Positions 20,993 to 32,727 of a stretch of 64,000 bases of DNA are shown here, one piece after another. The position numbers and the translations under genes were made by a program. The stretch is from Corythucha ciliata (lineage: Eukaryota > Arthropoda > Insecta > Hemiptera > Tingidae), in assembly GCA_038030265.1 (NCBI GenBank), contig CM075937.1, forward strand, positions 28,314,198 through 28,378,197, in the 5' to 3' direction. The notes beneath the pieces were generated by a model. The model had not been told where the DNA came from and made no database searches. It saw nothing but the letters and a program-made list of their open reading frames with translations. The number at the start of each line of letters is the position of its first letter. Position 1 is the first letter of the stretch.

Positions 20993-22634
20993 TTGTGGGA
21001 CCGACTTCCTCCATACGCCTTGAGAGAAAAAATTGAGAAAGAGCTGAATTCTCTGGAAAAAGATGGAATCATAACTAAAATTCCAAATTCTGAGTGGGGA
21101 ACACCGATAGTGCCAGTCCTAAAACCCGATGGTTCCATTCGTGTCTGTGCCGACTATAAATCAACAGTAAATGACCAGCTACAAAACGAACGCTATCCTA
21201 TTCCTCGGATAGAGGAACTTTTCCACAAAATGCGAGGTGGAGTGTTTTTTACAACGTTGGATATACATAAGGCTTATCTTCATTTGGAAATGGACGATGA
21301 AAGCTCCCTCATCCAAGCCATCAGTACTCACGTAGGTACATTCAAAGTAAATCGGTTAATGTTCGGAGTAAAGGTAGCGCCAAATTTGTGGCAACGTTTC
21401 ATGGACGAAATGCTTACAGGTCTCGAAGGAATCGCTGTTTTCTTCGACGACATTATCATTCAAGGCCGCACAATTGAAGAAACGGAAAAGCGGACTAGAG
21501 CTGTCCTCGATCGGCTATCATCAAACAATTTACATGTTAATAAAGCAAAAAGTAAATTTTTCGAGTTGTCAGTCAAGTATCTGGGACATATCATTGACAA
21601 AAATGGACTTCACACGTCAAAGGAAAAAGTCGATGCAATAGTAAAAGCCGGACGACCAAAAAATACCCATGAACTTCAACAGTTCTTAGGAATGGTAAAT
21701 TACTACTGCCGTTTCCTTCCTAACGTATCCACAAAATTACAACCTTTATACCAACTATTACAAAAAGGAAAAAAATTCCATTGGTCGACCGAGTGTGAAA
21801 ATTCATTCAAATTAATCAAACGTGACATTACTAGTGACAAGGTACTCACACCATATGATCCTAAACTCCCCCTTATCCTTGCCACTGGTGCTTCACCGTT
21901 TGGCCTCTCAGCAATCCTGTCACATAAGTTGCTCGATGGATCTGAAAGACCGATTGCATTTGCGTCCAGATCTCTTTCCAAGACAGAAAGAAAATACAGT
22001 CATATAATCAAGGAAGCTACCGCAATATACTGGGGTGTTACGAAATTTTTCCAATACTGCTACGGTCGAGAATTCACGCTAGTCACTGATAGCAAACCTT
22101 TAGTTTCCATTTTCAACCCTTCAAAAGCTCTCCCTCCACTCACGGCCACGAGAATGTTGCACTATGCTCTTTATCTATCGGGATTCAATTACAAGGTGAG
22201 CTACCGCAAAGCTTCCGACCACGTCAACGTAGATTACTTCTCACGAAAACCACTTCCCGATTTGCCTAGCAACACAATTACTGAATTGCCCATTTTACAA
22301 ATTCAACTCGACAGTCTTCCCGTAACTGCCTCTGACATAGCCGACGCCACCTCAAGAGACCCAGATCTACAAAAGCTACTTAAGACTTTACAGAAAGGAC
22401 TTCCTATTACGGAGCCTGAAGCTTTCAAAGGGCTTGAAAAAGAATTAGCCGTTGAAAGAGGGTGTATCTTCAGAGGTTTACGAGTAGTCATTCCTAAACA
22501 ACAGCAACTACTGATGTTACAAGAATTACATACAGCTCACACAGGCGTCACGAAAATGAAAGAGCTAGCCCGACAATACTGTTGGTGGCCTTCAATTGAC
22601 AAAGACATTAAAAATTTGGCAGCCTCTTGTAATC
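20993..22634 (+). pseudogene. gypsy reverse transcriptase and RNase H
   Basis: RT motifs are clear: KPDGSIRVCADYK, TTLDIHKAYLHLEM, LMFGVKVAP and VFFDDIII, with both catalytic Asps (FFDD). Thumb: YLGHIIDKNGLH, FLGMVNYYCRFLP. RNase H: ATGASPFGLSAILSH, where Gly stands in for the usual first Asp, then FTLVTDSKPLVSIF. The integrase zinc finger starts near 22520 (ELHTAHTGVTKM). A frameshift follows near 22634. The 5' end directly abuts the viral insert. Confidence 0.85.
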
Positions 22635-23653
22635 TTGTAATGTCAATGCCAATAATCCACCGAAAACTCAGCAGTCGTGGATCACATCCGGCCAACCCTG
22701 GGAAAGGCTACACGTTGACCACGCTGGTCCATTCATGAACAGATATTTCCTCATTGTGGTTGACTCTTGCTCCAAGTGGGTTGAAGTCATCATTCAAAAA
22801 CGAATTACTAGCTCATCAACCATAGAAAATCTTCGAGAAATCTTTGCTCGGTTCGGACTACCGAAGGTATTAGTTAGCGACAATGGATCAGCATTTACGT
22901 CGGCGGAATTTAGGACATTTCTTCGATTAAATGGCATTGACCATTTGCTTTCACCCCCCTACCATCCATCTTCCAACGGACTTGCAGAAAAGTTACGTTC
23001 AAACAGTCAAAAAGAAATTGAGAGCAATGGCTAATGAGCCAGGTGACTTACACACAAAATTATGTCGAATTTTGATGCAATTGAGGAAAGTGCCACACAT
23101 GACCACAGGCAAAAGTGCAGCACAGATGCTTTTGAAAAATGATATCAGAGTTCGACTTGATCTTTTGAAGGAAAACCGCGAAAACCGGAGTGATCAAACA
23201 GCGTCAAGCCCTAAGCGTTCTTGCAATGTTGGAGACGAAGTAACAGCTAGGAATTTTTCGAATACGACAAAATGGAAATTCGGAAAAATTGTCGGGAAGG
23301 TAGGAAATTCAATCTATGATGTTGAAATCAACGGGAAGATTCATCGCCGACACATTGATCATCTTCGACGACTACCTAACTCTCCAATTAGAAGTCAGCG
23401 AACAATTCAGCCAGGAAAGGTTACCAAAACAAAGTGTCCACCTACTAGATCCAATGATTTCGACGAAGATGCATCTTTCTTCATATCTCGACCAAGACCT
23501 CCCAATGCTATTTCGAATGAAGACACCTTTCAGCCTTTTACAGCGGAGGAAAGAGAAAGCATAGACTCCAACCAAGAACTTCGCGAACCAACAATCGACG
23601 AACTGCGAAGATCAACACGGATAAAAAGAAAACCCGATTGGCTCCGTTACTGA
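22634..23653 (+). pseudogene. gypsy integrase and tail (two frameshifts)
   Basis: After the frameshift near 22634 the frame gives the first Asp region (LHVDHAGPF), then KVLVSDNGSAFTS (second Asp) and YHPSSNGLAEK (Glu). A second frameshift near 22990 leads into the C-terminal domain, which ends with RSTRIKRKPDWLRY and a stop at 23651-23653. Confidence 0.8.
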
Positions 23654-23693
23654 ACCTCAACCGTCTTGTTTATTTTTCCTTCCCCCGGAAGAT

Positions 23694-23830
23694 TGTTATA
23701 ATCCTCATACATCGTTATAATCCCCTTCACTTCTTCTCCATGTGTCTCTTCTACAATTAATTCCTAATTGTTTAATTATAAATAAATCAGTTCATATTTG
23801 GAAATTGATTATGACTATTTGAATATTTCA
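23694..23830 (+). repeat. 3' LTR, 137 bp
   Basis: Identical by eye to the 5' LTR. Preceded by a C/G-rich tract (CCCCCGGAAGA), not a typical polypurine tract. Confidence 0.9.
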
Positions 23831-24060
23831 CAAGTGTCCGAGTTTTCTGTGCCAGACATCGCTGTTGGAGTTTGAAGCGATCATGGCTTATTCTTGCGGG
23901 GATCCCAGCTTTACGTCGAATAGGCCACAATAATTTTTATTTCCAGTAAAAACAATTTCATTTCCCTGGCTAATTTCGACTTTATCGCCCTCAAAAATTA
24001 CTTTTCCGTCTCTTTTCGTGCTGGCGTTGACCGATAGAATATTTTTGGACAGTTCAGGCA
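23831..24060 (-). pseudogene. Ty1/copia pol, 5' part of the split element
   Basis: Gives LYVPELSKNILSVN, then a Lys-rich segment, then DVWHRKLGHL at the edge of the insertion; the remainder of this pre-integrase zinc finger continues at 18839. The upstream protease and gag are missing, replaced by a SINE-like sequence. Confidence 0.8.
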
Positions 24061-24420
24061 CATACAGGGTGGAAGGAAAGCGCCCCTCGATGGTGTAATG
24101 GATACAATGCTCGCTTCGCAACTCAGCGGGCCTGGGTTCGAATCCAGCCATTGCCCATTACACTATAAGGCTGCGGCGAGCTGTGACACGGCACACTCGG
24201 CGTGTGCGTTCAACAAACCGCGCACCGACTGAAACGCCCGCGAAGTACGGCTCGAAGTGCACAGTTAGATCTGGGTATGGCGTCGCAGCCCAATGGAGGC
24301 TTAGGCGCCTGACGGGTTCAAAGCCCGGCGCCTTTCCCCCCAAAAAAAGGTGGAAGGGGATGAGTGTGACAAAAATGTTTGGGTGATAGTAGGTCTCATT
24401 TGCGACCGAAATCACCATTT
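24061..24420 (+). mobile_element. SINE-like sequence with tRNA-related head
   Basis: A tRNA-like start (about 24085-24155) has D-arm TGGTGTAATGGATA and T-arm CTGGGTTCGAATCCAG, with a T stem one pair out of register. A second T-arm-like piece, GCCTGACGGGTTCAAAGCCC, follows near 24308. I see no clear A-tail beyond a short run at 24342. This looks like a composite tRNA-derived repeat, not a working tRNA. Confidence 0.5.
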
Positions 24421-24990
24421 ATACACCATGGTCCGAAAATCAATACCCTTCGAGATATGATTTTTCTAACGATTTTTAAGCCTTAAATATTTTTTTTTAA
24501 CTAACGGCGAGAAACTCGCATTCAATTTGAATTTTTGCAACTTTTGGTGATGGATTCGGAAAGAGCACACTATTTTCTGTCAGGATTAGCCATTTTCGAT
24601 AGACGTTAACTATCTTACGTGCCCTTAAATGCGGCTCAAAGTCGAGACAATCGGGGATTTCATTTCTTTCAAAAAAAGTCAGTCCCCGTTTGTCCACACT
24701 AAATCTGAGTGTACGGACAACCGGTGATTCAGAAAAACATCTTCAAAGTGTCCTTTACAAAAATAGTCATAAGCGTTTTCTCAGTTGTTTGGTGATTTTT
24801 CGTCAGAAATGACGATTTCTTAGAAAAAATAATGATTTTTCTCTTCAAAATCGCTTGTTTTGACCTGAAAAATTTGAACAATTTTTGTGAATTTTTGTGT
24901 TTTTTTAACGTGATAAAAAGCACTACAGCCTTATCCAAAGCTATACGTTGAATCGAACTGATTATGCACGCCTACAAAAGTATCAAAAAA
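24420..24990. other. no gene seen
   Basis: AT-rich with poly-T and poly-A runs. No ORF or repeat that I can name. Confidence 0.5.
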
Positions 24991-24991
24991 G

Positions 24992-25209
24992 GTCGCTCCG
25001 GCAGCTGGGGTGTCGGATAGAGTACATTTCACGAAATACGAATTTCGTTAATTTAACTTAATTAGCGATTATTCATCACGAATTCATATAAACATGTAGA
25101 GTAACAAAGTGAAATGTTAATTAATGCCAAATAATAGCTAAATAACTAAAAACGTCGAAACTTGTAGTAGTGTAATGCACTTAACCCGACAGCCAGCGGC
25201 CGGAGCGAC
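24992..25209. mobile_element. MITE, 218 bp, 40-bp inverted ends
   Basis: The left end GTCGCTCCGGCAGCTGGGG and the reverse complement of the right end, GTCGCTCCGGCCGCTGGC, are near matches that extend about 40 bases. The end motif is shared with elements at 37397, 44178 and, more distantly, 2477 and 51003. Confidence 0.65.
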
Positions 25210-26452
25210 ATTTCCACAACAAGTCGTCCGTATCTACTTTGTCCAAGAAAAAAATTAGGATCCTTCACAGAAAATCAAATACATGCAAGTAAATATGACG
25301 CTATGACAACGATTCGCATTGGAGAACACCTAGGAAGAATTCCTGATGTTTTTTTTTATTTTACTTTTGCCCTCAATGACGTCATTTCTACCTTTCCCCC
25401 CTCGTCTATCGAAATGCATGATCGGACCTTCTTTTTTATATACCTTGGTACCTACCTACTTTTATAAAATAAAAAGTATTTTAAAATGAATCAAAATAGT
25501 GTCTATAATTTTTTTTTTAAACTCTGCATAGCGTCCTGGATTCTGTGCATCAAAACGTTCTATGTAGATGACGATAACCATTTTTTAAAAAAAATAATTA
25601 ACAACACTAAACTTGAGAAGAAAACAGGGAGCCATGGGCAAGCGGAGTTCTATGACGTATAAAATGTGTGTGTGATAATTTTGGGATTTTGATAATTTTA
25701 ACAATCAATATAGCAGTGGAAAGAGCCTCAAACCTAGACCTCTCCTTCTAAACTTAAATGCTATTCGCTGAACGCAAACGCGGACGCGAGAGTTGGCTGA
25801 AATCCGCGCTGCTTCCTGCGCTGCGATCTGCGTTGCGTCCTATGTAGACGGGGCTTTATGGAACAATTCTATATTATGTGATTCACCCGTTATTTTTGTG
25901 TGGTTCTATGGACTGAATTGAACTGAAAGATTGAAAAAAAGCTTGACCGTGTGGTAGTGCTTCGTGCGGTGATATTTTTTTGAAAAAATAAAACAGAGAA
26001 GTAACCGAGACATTTAAGAGGAAAAGGTAAAAGCGTTCTGAAAGATGTAAGCTAAGTAAATAAGAAGTCGTAGTTTATGGTTTCCATGTCCTCAAACATA
26101 AAACGTCCTCGAAATTTAAACTTTAAGGAACTTCGCTTTCATTCCTTATTCACCTAACGCGCGAAGCACGTGATCGCTTGTATATCATGTCGCATGCTTC
26201 ACATTTTAATTACCTACTTTAATGTAACCTGCTTACGTATTCGCTGACTTAAAAATTCTGCGCATCACATTAATGACTTGCTAACGTCATAAAATATTAC
26301 TAATTACATCACTCCCCGGGGGTTTCCCCGGATTCATGTATTTTAATGCATGAAAAAGGGTCGGCTTGTAACAATTCTCACAGTGAAACACGGCAAACAC
26401 CTAGGAGAATTCGCACCGTTAAACGGCAAAGTCACGTGGAACGGAATTTAAA
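25210..26452. other. upstream region of the odorant receptor; no gene
   Basis: AT-rich, no coding sequence. This is where the receptor promoter should be; I see no convincing core element that I can separate from background AT richness. Confidence 0.4.
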
Positions 26453-28024
26453 ATGAAGTTCTTCTTTGACGTTGACCCCGAGGAGGAGGATGCTGTCGCA
26501 AAAGGGAGAAAACTATGCGCTGGCGACTACCCTGCTAAGATCGGCATGTACCCAGGCCTGACCAAGTCTGAATACCCGTGGACAATCGCCAAACTGAGCT
26601 TATTCTTCTTCAACTCCTTCGCCGTGACGGGTCACTTTATTAGTCTGAAATGGGCCTTGAAAAGCGGTGAAATTGACGTCGGCCTGGAGAATACGTTTTT
26701 TACTTTGATGATACTCAGTCACCACGTCATATTCGCATTAGCTATTTTCAGGCGAAGGGTCGTTAAAGCTATGTACCGAAAAGTAGGAGCCGGATTTTTC
26801 ACGTACGATGAACCGATGACGGATGAACAAATGACAGTTTTGAACAGTCGGTCGGCGGCCGTCTTTCTGCTCCGATTCAACCGTGATTTAACCCTTGGAG
26901 GGTGTTTTGCGTATTTTGTGGCCGTGCCCGCCTTGAAAGTTTACGTGACAGGTTCTTGGACCACGGTAACTGGGAAAGAAGGAGAATACCCTTACAACAA
27001 AAATCTTCCTTTAAGAATGCCAGGGGTACTCGAAACGGACACTGCGATTCCATTCATTACTACGGGGGCTGCCCATTTGATTATGGCAACGCATTCAGGA
27101 CTGATCATGCCAACCGCTTCAAATATGTTTCTTGGGCTCAGCATTCAAATTTGGAATCAACTTCAACTCCTGAATTTGTCTGTTAGAAATACATACAACA
27201 GGGCTTGTTACTTGTACAAGAAGAGAGTTCATAGCTCATCACCGATTGATTTTACGTCAAAAGGATTTGAAGAATGTTTGATATATTGTCTCAAAGAGAA
27301 TATCAAACATCACGTAGAGATTGTGAAGTAAAATAGTCAACACCAAGACTAATTCCGTCGCTTTTCACTATGTACTTTTCAGGTTTTACAGAAGTTTCGA
27401 ACATATATTTGCTGGATGGTCATTTTTCCAACTTTTGTCATCCGGAACGATCATAAGTCTTACGACTTACAACGTTTTACAAGTAAAAAACGGTGATGGG
27501 GGGTTTAAAATTTTCTTGGGATGACTCAAAAGAAAACGAGACCTCCTCTTAGGTAGATACTACCGTGGGATTAATCACTTTCGCAGCGGCATCTATGGGT
27601 AAAATCATGCTTCTTACGTTGAACATTCTCCACGCCACAATTTACTGTATGGCAGGACAACGAATAACTAACTTGGTTGGTATCGTACGATTTTATCACT
27701 AACAAAGTGCTCCATTAGTTGTAAAACCCCTTCCCACCCTAATAACTCATAGAGCGAAGACATGGTTCAAGCCTACTATTTTTGCAACTGGAACGACAGC
27801 GGAAGCCGGGAATTCAACAAGGTCCTCTTGCAAGCTCTGACCAATTCAAGGAATCCATTTGTCATCAAAGGATTTGGACTGATTGCCGCGCAAGCTGAAA
27901 CTTTGGTGGACGTAAGTGTCTCAAATATTGGTTCGTAATTCGTTCTGTAATTCATTGATTTTATGGACAGATCCTTAAAACAGCGTTCTCTTTGCTGAGT
28001 TTCGTAAAATTTGTTGTCGAGTAA
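26453..28024 (+). CDS. insect odorant receptor (7tm_6 family), five exons
   Basis: Exons at 26453-27327, 27383-27492, 27587-27675, 27753-27911 and 27971-28024 join in frame to 428 codons plus stop, the usual size for the family. All introns are GT-AG and short (55-94 bases). The start is the ATG in TTTAAAATGAAG. The protein has several hydrophobic segments. The C-terminal part carries family features: RSFEHIFAGW, an aliphatic Cys-containing segment (LHATIYCMAGQRITNL), an Asp-Met-x-x-Ala-Tyr block before a Trp (exon 4), and a final ILKTAFSLLSF. These receptors form ligand-gated channels with the Orco co-receptor in olfactory neurons. Exon 2 and 3 donors are chosen to keep the frame and are the least sure. 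A related pseudogene lies at 33610-34588. Confidence 0.85.
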
Positions 28025-28344
28025 ACATCTTTTCACCCAGTAGGCACATTTTAATTATAGCAGCCGATTTTTAAGCCCACGAAGGTCATTCACTGTTTGC
28101 CGTCTTTTTGCGATACATTTAGCTTGAGATGAACCACGGGTGTGTTAAAAAATAAAATAAACACGTTTATACACCTACTGGCCATGGCCACGATTCGCCA
28201 CTGCAAGTATCTGTTCTCAACAAGTCTGAAGAAATCGAATTCTAGAAGTCTTCTCTAGAAGACTTGGACTAATTTTCCCCCAAGGTTATGGAACGCATGG
28301 TACTTGACCATTACAATTAATTATACATATATAAATATAATATA
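28025..28344. other. 3' flank of the receptor
   Basis: Ends with a TA/AAAT-rich microsatellite (28320-28360). A near-palindrome GAAGTCTTCTCTAGAAGACTT lies at about 28245. No gene. Confidence 0.5.
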
Positions 28345-29216
28345 AATAAATAAATAAACGTAAATAATTAATAGATAAAGAAAAAAGAAGCCCGAACCCT
28401 AAAAATAAATTATCAATTTACTGTATTCTTGAACAGAACTTTCAATTAATGAAGTCATACAAATGTTAACTACGTGCATTTCATTCACGACGGCTTCTTT
28501 CTAGCACGAATTTGAGGAATAAGAACGCAGTTTTCTTCACGATATTTGACGAGGTCATGATTTAATGATTTAATAAGATGTCCGTACTAGACCTCCGTAT
28601 TCAAATTTTTATTAAATGTCCGACGTTTCGCCCATGTTAGGGCATGTTCACGGACTTATCTGTACAAAAAAAACCAATTAACCACGTCGGCGGCCCTCTT
28701 TTCTTTTGAAAAGAGATAGGTGAGTAGTTGTTGTTTCACCATTGTATGATTCTGTAGGGCCGCCGACGTGGTTAATTGGTTTTTTTGTACAGATAAGTCC
28801 GTGAACATGCCCTAACATGGGCGAAACGTCGGACATTTAATAAAAATTTGAATACGGAGGTCTATAGTACGGACATCTTATTAAAACGCAGTTTTCGTTA
28901 TCTAAACGAAAGTACCTTCTTTTGTGGTAATATTATGTTGTTTTTTTTAAATTTATTGCGGATACTTCCATTTATAAGCGTTCCGGAATCGGCCGGAATG
29001 ACACCATGCCAGAATCACTTCTTTTTTTCCGTATACGTCATACTTTGAAGTATCATAGTTTCGAAATCGTGACTGCGTAAGTCGTACCAGTCGGTGAAGT
29101 AGAACGCTTCATGCAAGCGTGAGCCTAAGCATAATTGTGGTTATTTTCAGACACCAAGTCTAGGCTCTTTGTCGAAATATGCGAACCAAAATTGTGGTCT
29201 TTTCTGATGCTCTAAT
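28345..29216 (+). repeat. 872-bp tandem duplication, first copy
   Basis: This unit recurs immediately downstream (29217 onward), where the second copy is split by a transposon and resumes at 32311, ending at 33057. The copies look identical by eye. Each contains a foldback element. Confidence 0.8.
28571..28885. repeat. foldback element, 125-bp arms
   Basis: The left arm TTAATAAGATGTCCGTAC... to ...CGTCGGCGGCCC and the right arm GGGCCGCCGACG... to ...GTACGGACATCTTATTAA are near-perfect inverted repeats around a loop of about 60 bases. The tandem copy is at 32413-32727. No coding content. Confidence 0.75.
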
Positions 29217-29544
29217 AATAAATAAATAAACGTAAATAATTAATAGATAAAGAAAAAAGAAGCCCGAACCCTAAAAATAAATTATCAATTTACTGTATTC
29301 TTGAACAGAACTTTCAATTAATGAAGTCATACAAATGTTATAGCCCGGCCAAAGACTAAAGAAATCGACGGTAGCGCTACTAGCGCCGATTAGTATGTAC
29401 TTAACCCCCCACCAGTTTTTCGTGCAATCGATATTTTCCGATATTTCTATCAGTGAGTTTTTTGTCGTGATTAAAGTAAGTAGACATGAGATAATTAATG
29501 ATTTTAATACTTTGAGAGGCAAGATGTTGTATTTGATTTCAGAA

Positions 29545-30770
29545 ATGAGTGAAAGACCGAAAAGAAGAACTTTAGGAAGCCAAGCAAGGCAAATCGTTTT
29601 TTCAGTATTTTACCCGGCAGAAGGTAGAGGAAGAGCCTAAGCCCGACATCAACAGTTTGGTGGCTGAGACGACCGGTGTTTCCCGATCTTCTGTTTTCCG
29701 CATCGTGAAGGAAGCCGAACGATCGACCTCAGAGGGCTCGAGTACGAGTCGGTCACTTTTCACCACACCTACGAGGAAGAACATTCCACATAAGAAGCGA
29801 GTTGAGTTCGATTCTTTTACTGACAGTGCCATTCGTTTTAAAGTTCGCGAGTTTTGTGCTGTTAAAAAGCAGTGTCCGTCAATTAGGCTTCTCCATAAGG
29901 AGTTACTAGAGCAAGGCGTTGAAGACTGCGGTAAGGAGTATATTCGGCAGCGCCTACATCACCTGGGGTTTAGGTGGAAGAAGTGTCAATCCAATCGTAA
30001 AATTCTAATTGAGCGGCCAGAAATTCCAGCCCGTAGGGTCTCCTACCTGAGGGAGATAAAAAAACGTCGAGAGGCCAACAAGAATATTGTCTTCCTGGAT
30101 GAAACGTATGTACAAGAGACCCACAACGTTACATCCTGTTGGCAGTCGGAGGACGAATTGGGGGCTACTCATAAAATAGGTGAGCTGATGATTCTTCATT
30201 TCTTTAGCATGAAAATAGTTTCTCGTGATTTTATATTTCAGGCAAGGGCAATCGACTTATTGTTGTTCATGGAGGTGGGGAGCAAGGCTTCGTTAGAGAC
30301 GGTCTCCTCATTTTCAAATCCTCAAGTACTTCAGGGGACTATCACACGTCCATGAATGCTGAGAATTTCTCGAAATGGCTCAGTACGTGCTTCCTACCCA
30401 ACCTGCCGGCAGGCAGTGTCATAGTCATGAACAACGCGAGTTATCATTGCCTCGAAAGAAACAAAAAGCCGAATTCCGGCAGCCTTAAGCGCGTGATTGT
30501 CGAATAGCTTTCCCAGCATGGCATCGAATTCTGCGAAACATCAACGAAAGCAGAACTTCTCGAACTGGTGGTGGATGACTTGATCCGGTCTTTTGGTCAC
30601 ATACCTCTGCGTCCCCCTCCTTATCACCCCGACTTAAATCCGATTGAGTTGGTGTGGGGAGCCATCAAGAACGATCTTGCTCGAAATAGTGTTGGTACAT
30701 CACTTAGGGAGAAAGAAATTGATTTGTGCAATGATGAAACCGCCCCCCCCCTTCCCTACCTTGGTGGATG
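29545..30770 (+). pseudogene. Tc1/mariner-type transposase, catalytic Asp lost
   Basis: Starts at MSERPKRR (29545), just after a CAG that could be a splice acceptor. A helix-turn-helix segment (LVAETTGVSRSSVFRIV) follows a frameshift near 29612. The DDE core has VFLDETYV (first Asp), then VIVMNNASYH, where Asn replaces the expected second Asp, and YHPDLNPIELVW (Glu). A 62-base intron (30180-30241) joins IG to KGNRLIVVHGG. A TAG follows VIVE near 30505. The lost Asp, the stop and the frameshift mean this copy cannot move itself. Confidence 0.85.
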
Positions 30771-31527
30771 AACTGCTCTGGCTTTTCGACGTTGGTCTTT
30801 GTCGTATAAATAAATTTATAATAAATTTTATGTAATAAAGGTTCTGAAAGAGTGAAATTCAGTAAAAGAGGTTTTTGAAAGAGCAAAACCCACAAAATTT
30901 GGAGTTTGAACAAGCAAATTTCACGAAATTACGATTTGAACGAGACAAATCCACCAAAAGATTTGGAAGAGCAAAAATCCGCAAATCTGGCGTTTGTGAG
31001 AGTCAAAAATAGCGATTTTTGTTTTTGAAAGTGCCACAAGCCTATGATTAGTTTTGAATCAGACCGTGAGCCAAATTGTTTGGTTTGTCGGTCTAACGAT
31101 CTGGATTGTGGTGGTGTGAAGTTCCTACTTTTTAGTATAATCGGTGGCGGTGTGTGGGAGTGATTAAGTGGATGAAAAGGGAAATCGCTGTGTTGTTCTC
31201 CGAGTAGACTGTGCATTATGAACCCCGCTCTTGCCGCTCGACCTTATCTTACCTGGCAAAAATCGAGTTAGGTAGGAGACCCGGCCCTTGTTTCTTGAAG
31301 ACGAAATGAATGTTTTTAGGTTGTGGCTACGAGTTTGCCAAGTGGCAAAGGGACTTATTTTGCTCCCCCCCCCCATGAGCAAAACTGTTGGCCCGCGTCT
31401 GGTCAGTTTCAACGAAAACATCCACTCAAGTAAATAATGCAAACATGTATTCAGAAAGAAAACAGTCAGACATGGATACCACACAGGCAAGTAGATAACT
31501 TTTTAGAACGGCAAATAAACATGTAGG

Positions 31528-31658
31528 GCCCTCCACACACAGTTTGTCTTGTTTTCGACGCTAACTCGAAAGGGGCTTCTGTAAATTGCATTCGTGTTCG
31601 ACATTGAAACGCTTCGAGTTCGAGTCAAAGACAAGACAACCCGTGTGTGGGGGTCTTA
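31528..31658. mobile_element. small MITE inside the transposon
   Basis: Left GGGCCCTCCACACACAG and right CGTGTGTGGGGGTCTTA are imperfect inverted ends that extend through GTTTGTCTTG. About 130 bases, no ORF. Confidence 0.45.
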
Positions 31659-32412
31659 ATAAGACTTTTACTTGAGAATTCCGTGAAATCCCTATAGTTT
31701 CACCAAAAAAACAACAGATAACTATGTAAAAGTAGAGATTTGTGGCTATTATCCGTCGCTCGGACCAGGAACGTTTCAATTTAACGAAGCAGGCTTCAAC
31801 AGATTTGTCGAGCAATCGGGTTGTAGTTTTCCTGGTTAAAGACGCGTTTTGAGAAGGTTTGTCTCGACAAAGGACGTTCTTCCGGTCCTAAAACCAAAAA
31901 TAGGAATCATACCAAGGATAACGATGCGTAGATTGTAAAATAAATAGGAAAATAATTATCATGTTGGCTTACTCACTTCGGCAACTCAGCCTCATAGCTT
32001 CGGAAGGAATTGCACAAACAATGAATTCCACGGTACGTTTAAATATCAACCCTTCCGCCGAAAGACCGAAGGAAAAGTGAAACATTTTAGTATTTGAGCA
32101 CGAAAAATAAGGATTCTTGACAAAATTTAACAAATCAAAACATCTACCAGTTGTAGTCAGAAAGATCAGTGAACCGCGATCCCCGAGTGATAAGAAGTTT
32201 CAAAACTTTAGGAGGTAAACAAACGGCTGTACAATGGAAGGGGTAAGGGGAAGCTCTCAGTGAGAACTTAGGTGGAGATTCGATGTTCTTCAATCTTTGG
32301 CCGGGCTATAACTACGTGCATTTCATTCACGACGGCTTCTTTCTAGCACGAATTTGAGGAATAAGAACGCAGTTTTCTTCACGATATTTGACGAGGTCAT
32401 GATTTAATGATT

Positions 32413-32727
32413 TAATAAGATGTCCGTACTAGACCTCCGTATTCAAATTTTTATTAAATGTCCGACGTTTCGCCCATGTTAGGGCATGTTCACGGACTTA
32501 TCTGTACAAAAAAAACCAATTAACCACGTCGGCGGCCCTCTTTTCTTTTGAAAAGAGATAGGTGAGTAGTTGTTGTTTCACCATTGTATGATTCTGTAGG
32601 GCCGCCGACGTGGTTAATTGGTTTTTTTGTACAGATAAGTCCGTGAACATGCCCTAACATGGGCGAAACGTCGGACATTTAATAAAAATTTGAATACGGA
32701 GGTCTATAGTACGGACATCTTATTAAA
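32413..32727. repeat. foldback element, second copy
   Basis: Duplicate of the foldback at 28571-28885, within the second half of the tandem repeat. Confidence 0.75.

Larger units (their letters stand above)
18840..23830 (+). mobile_element. Ty3/gypsy element, identical LTRs, TSD CAAGT
   Basis: The 137-base LTRs at 18840-18976 and 23694-23830 are identical by eye, begin TGTTATAATCC and end ATTTCA. CAAGT precedes the left LTR (18835-18839) and follows the right one (23831-23835). It interrupts the copia integrase on the other strand. Identical LTRs imply recent insertion, yet gag and pol carry a stop, frameshifts and a large replacement (20060-20990). Most likely the copy was mobilised in trans by an intact relative. 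The gag ATG at 18977 comes directly after the LTR, leaving no room for a normal primer-binding site. Confidence 0.9.
29341..32308 (+). mobile_element. Tc1/mariner-type transposon, 2968 bp
   Basis: Terminal inverted repeats of about 28 bases begin TAGCCCGGCCAAAGA at both ends, and a TA pair flanks each side (29339-29340 and 32309-32310). The uninterrupted duplicate at 28345 shows the empty target, GTTAACTACG, with a single TA. It carries one spliced transposase gene (29545-30770) and 1.5 kb of non-coding sequence, which includes a small MITE and degenerate minisatellite repeats. Confidence 0.85.

Noticed and set aside
20993..22634. Intact gypsy polyprotein
   Set aside because: RNase H lacks its first Asp, the frame ends in the integrase finger, and gag and protease are cut off upstream.
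24085..24155. Functional tRNA gene
   Set aside because: The T stem is mismatched or one base short and the acceptor pairs only partly; a SINE head fits better.
28848..29048. 66-codon ORF repeated at 32690-32890
   Set aside because: It lies in the tandem duplicate and starts within a foldback arm. Duplication, not coding, explains its conservation.
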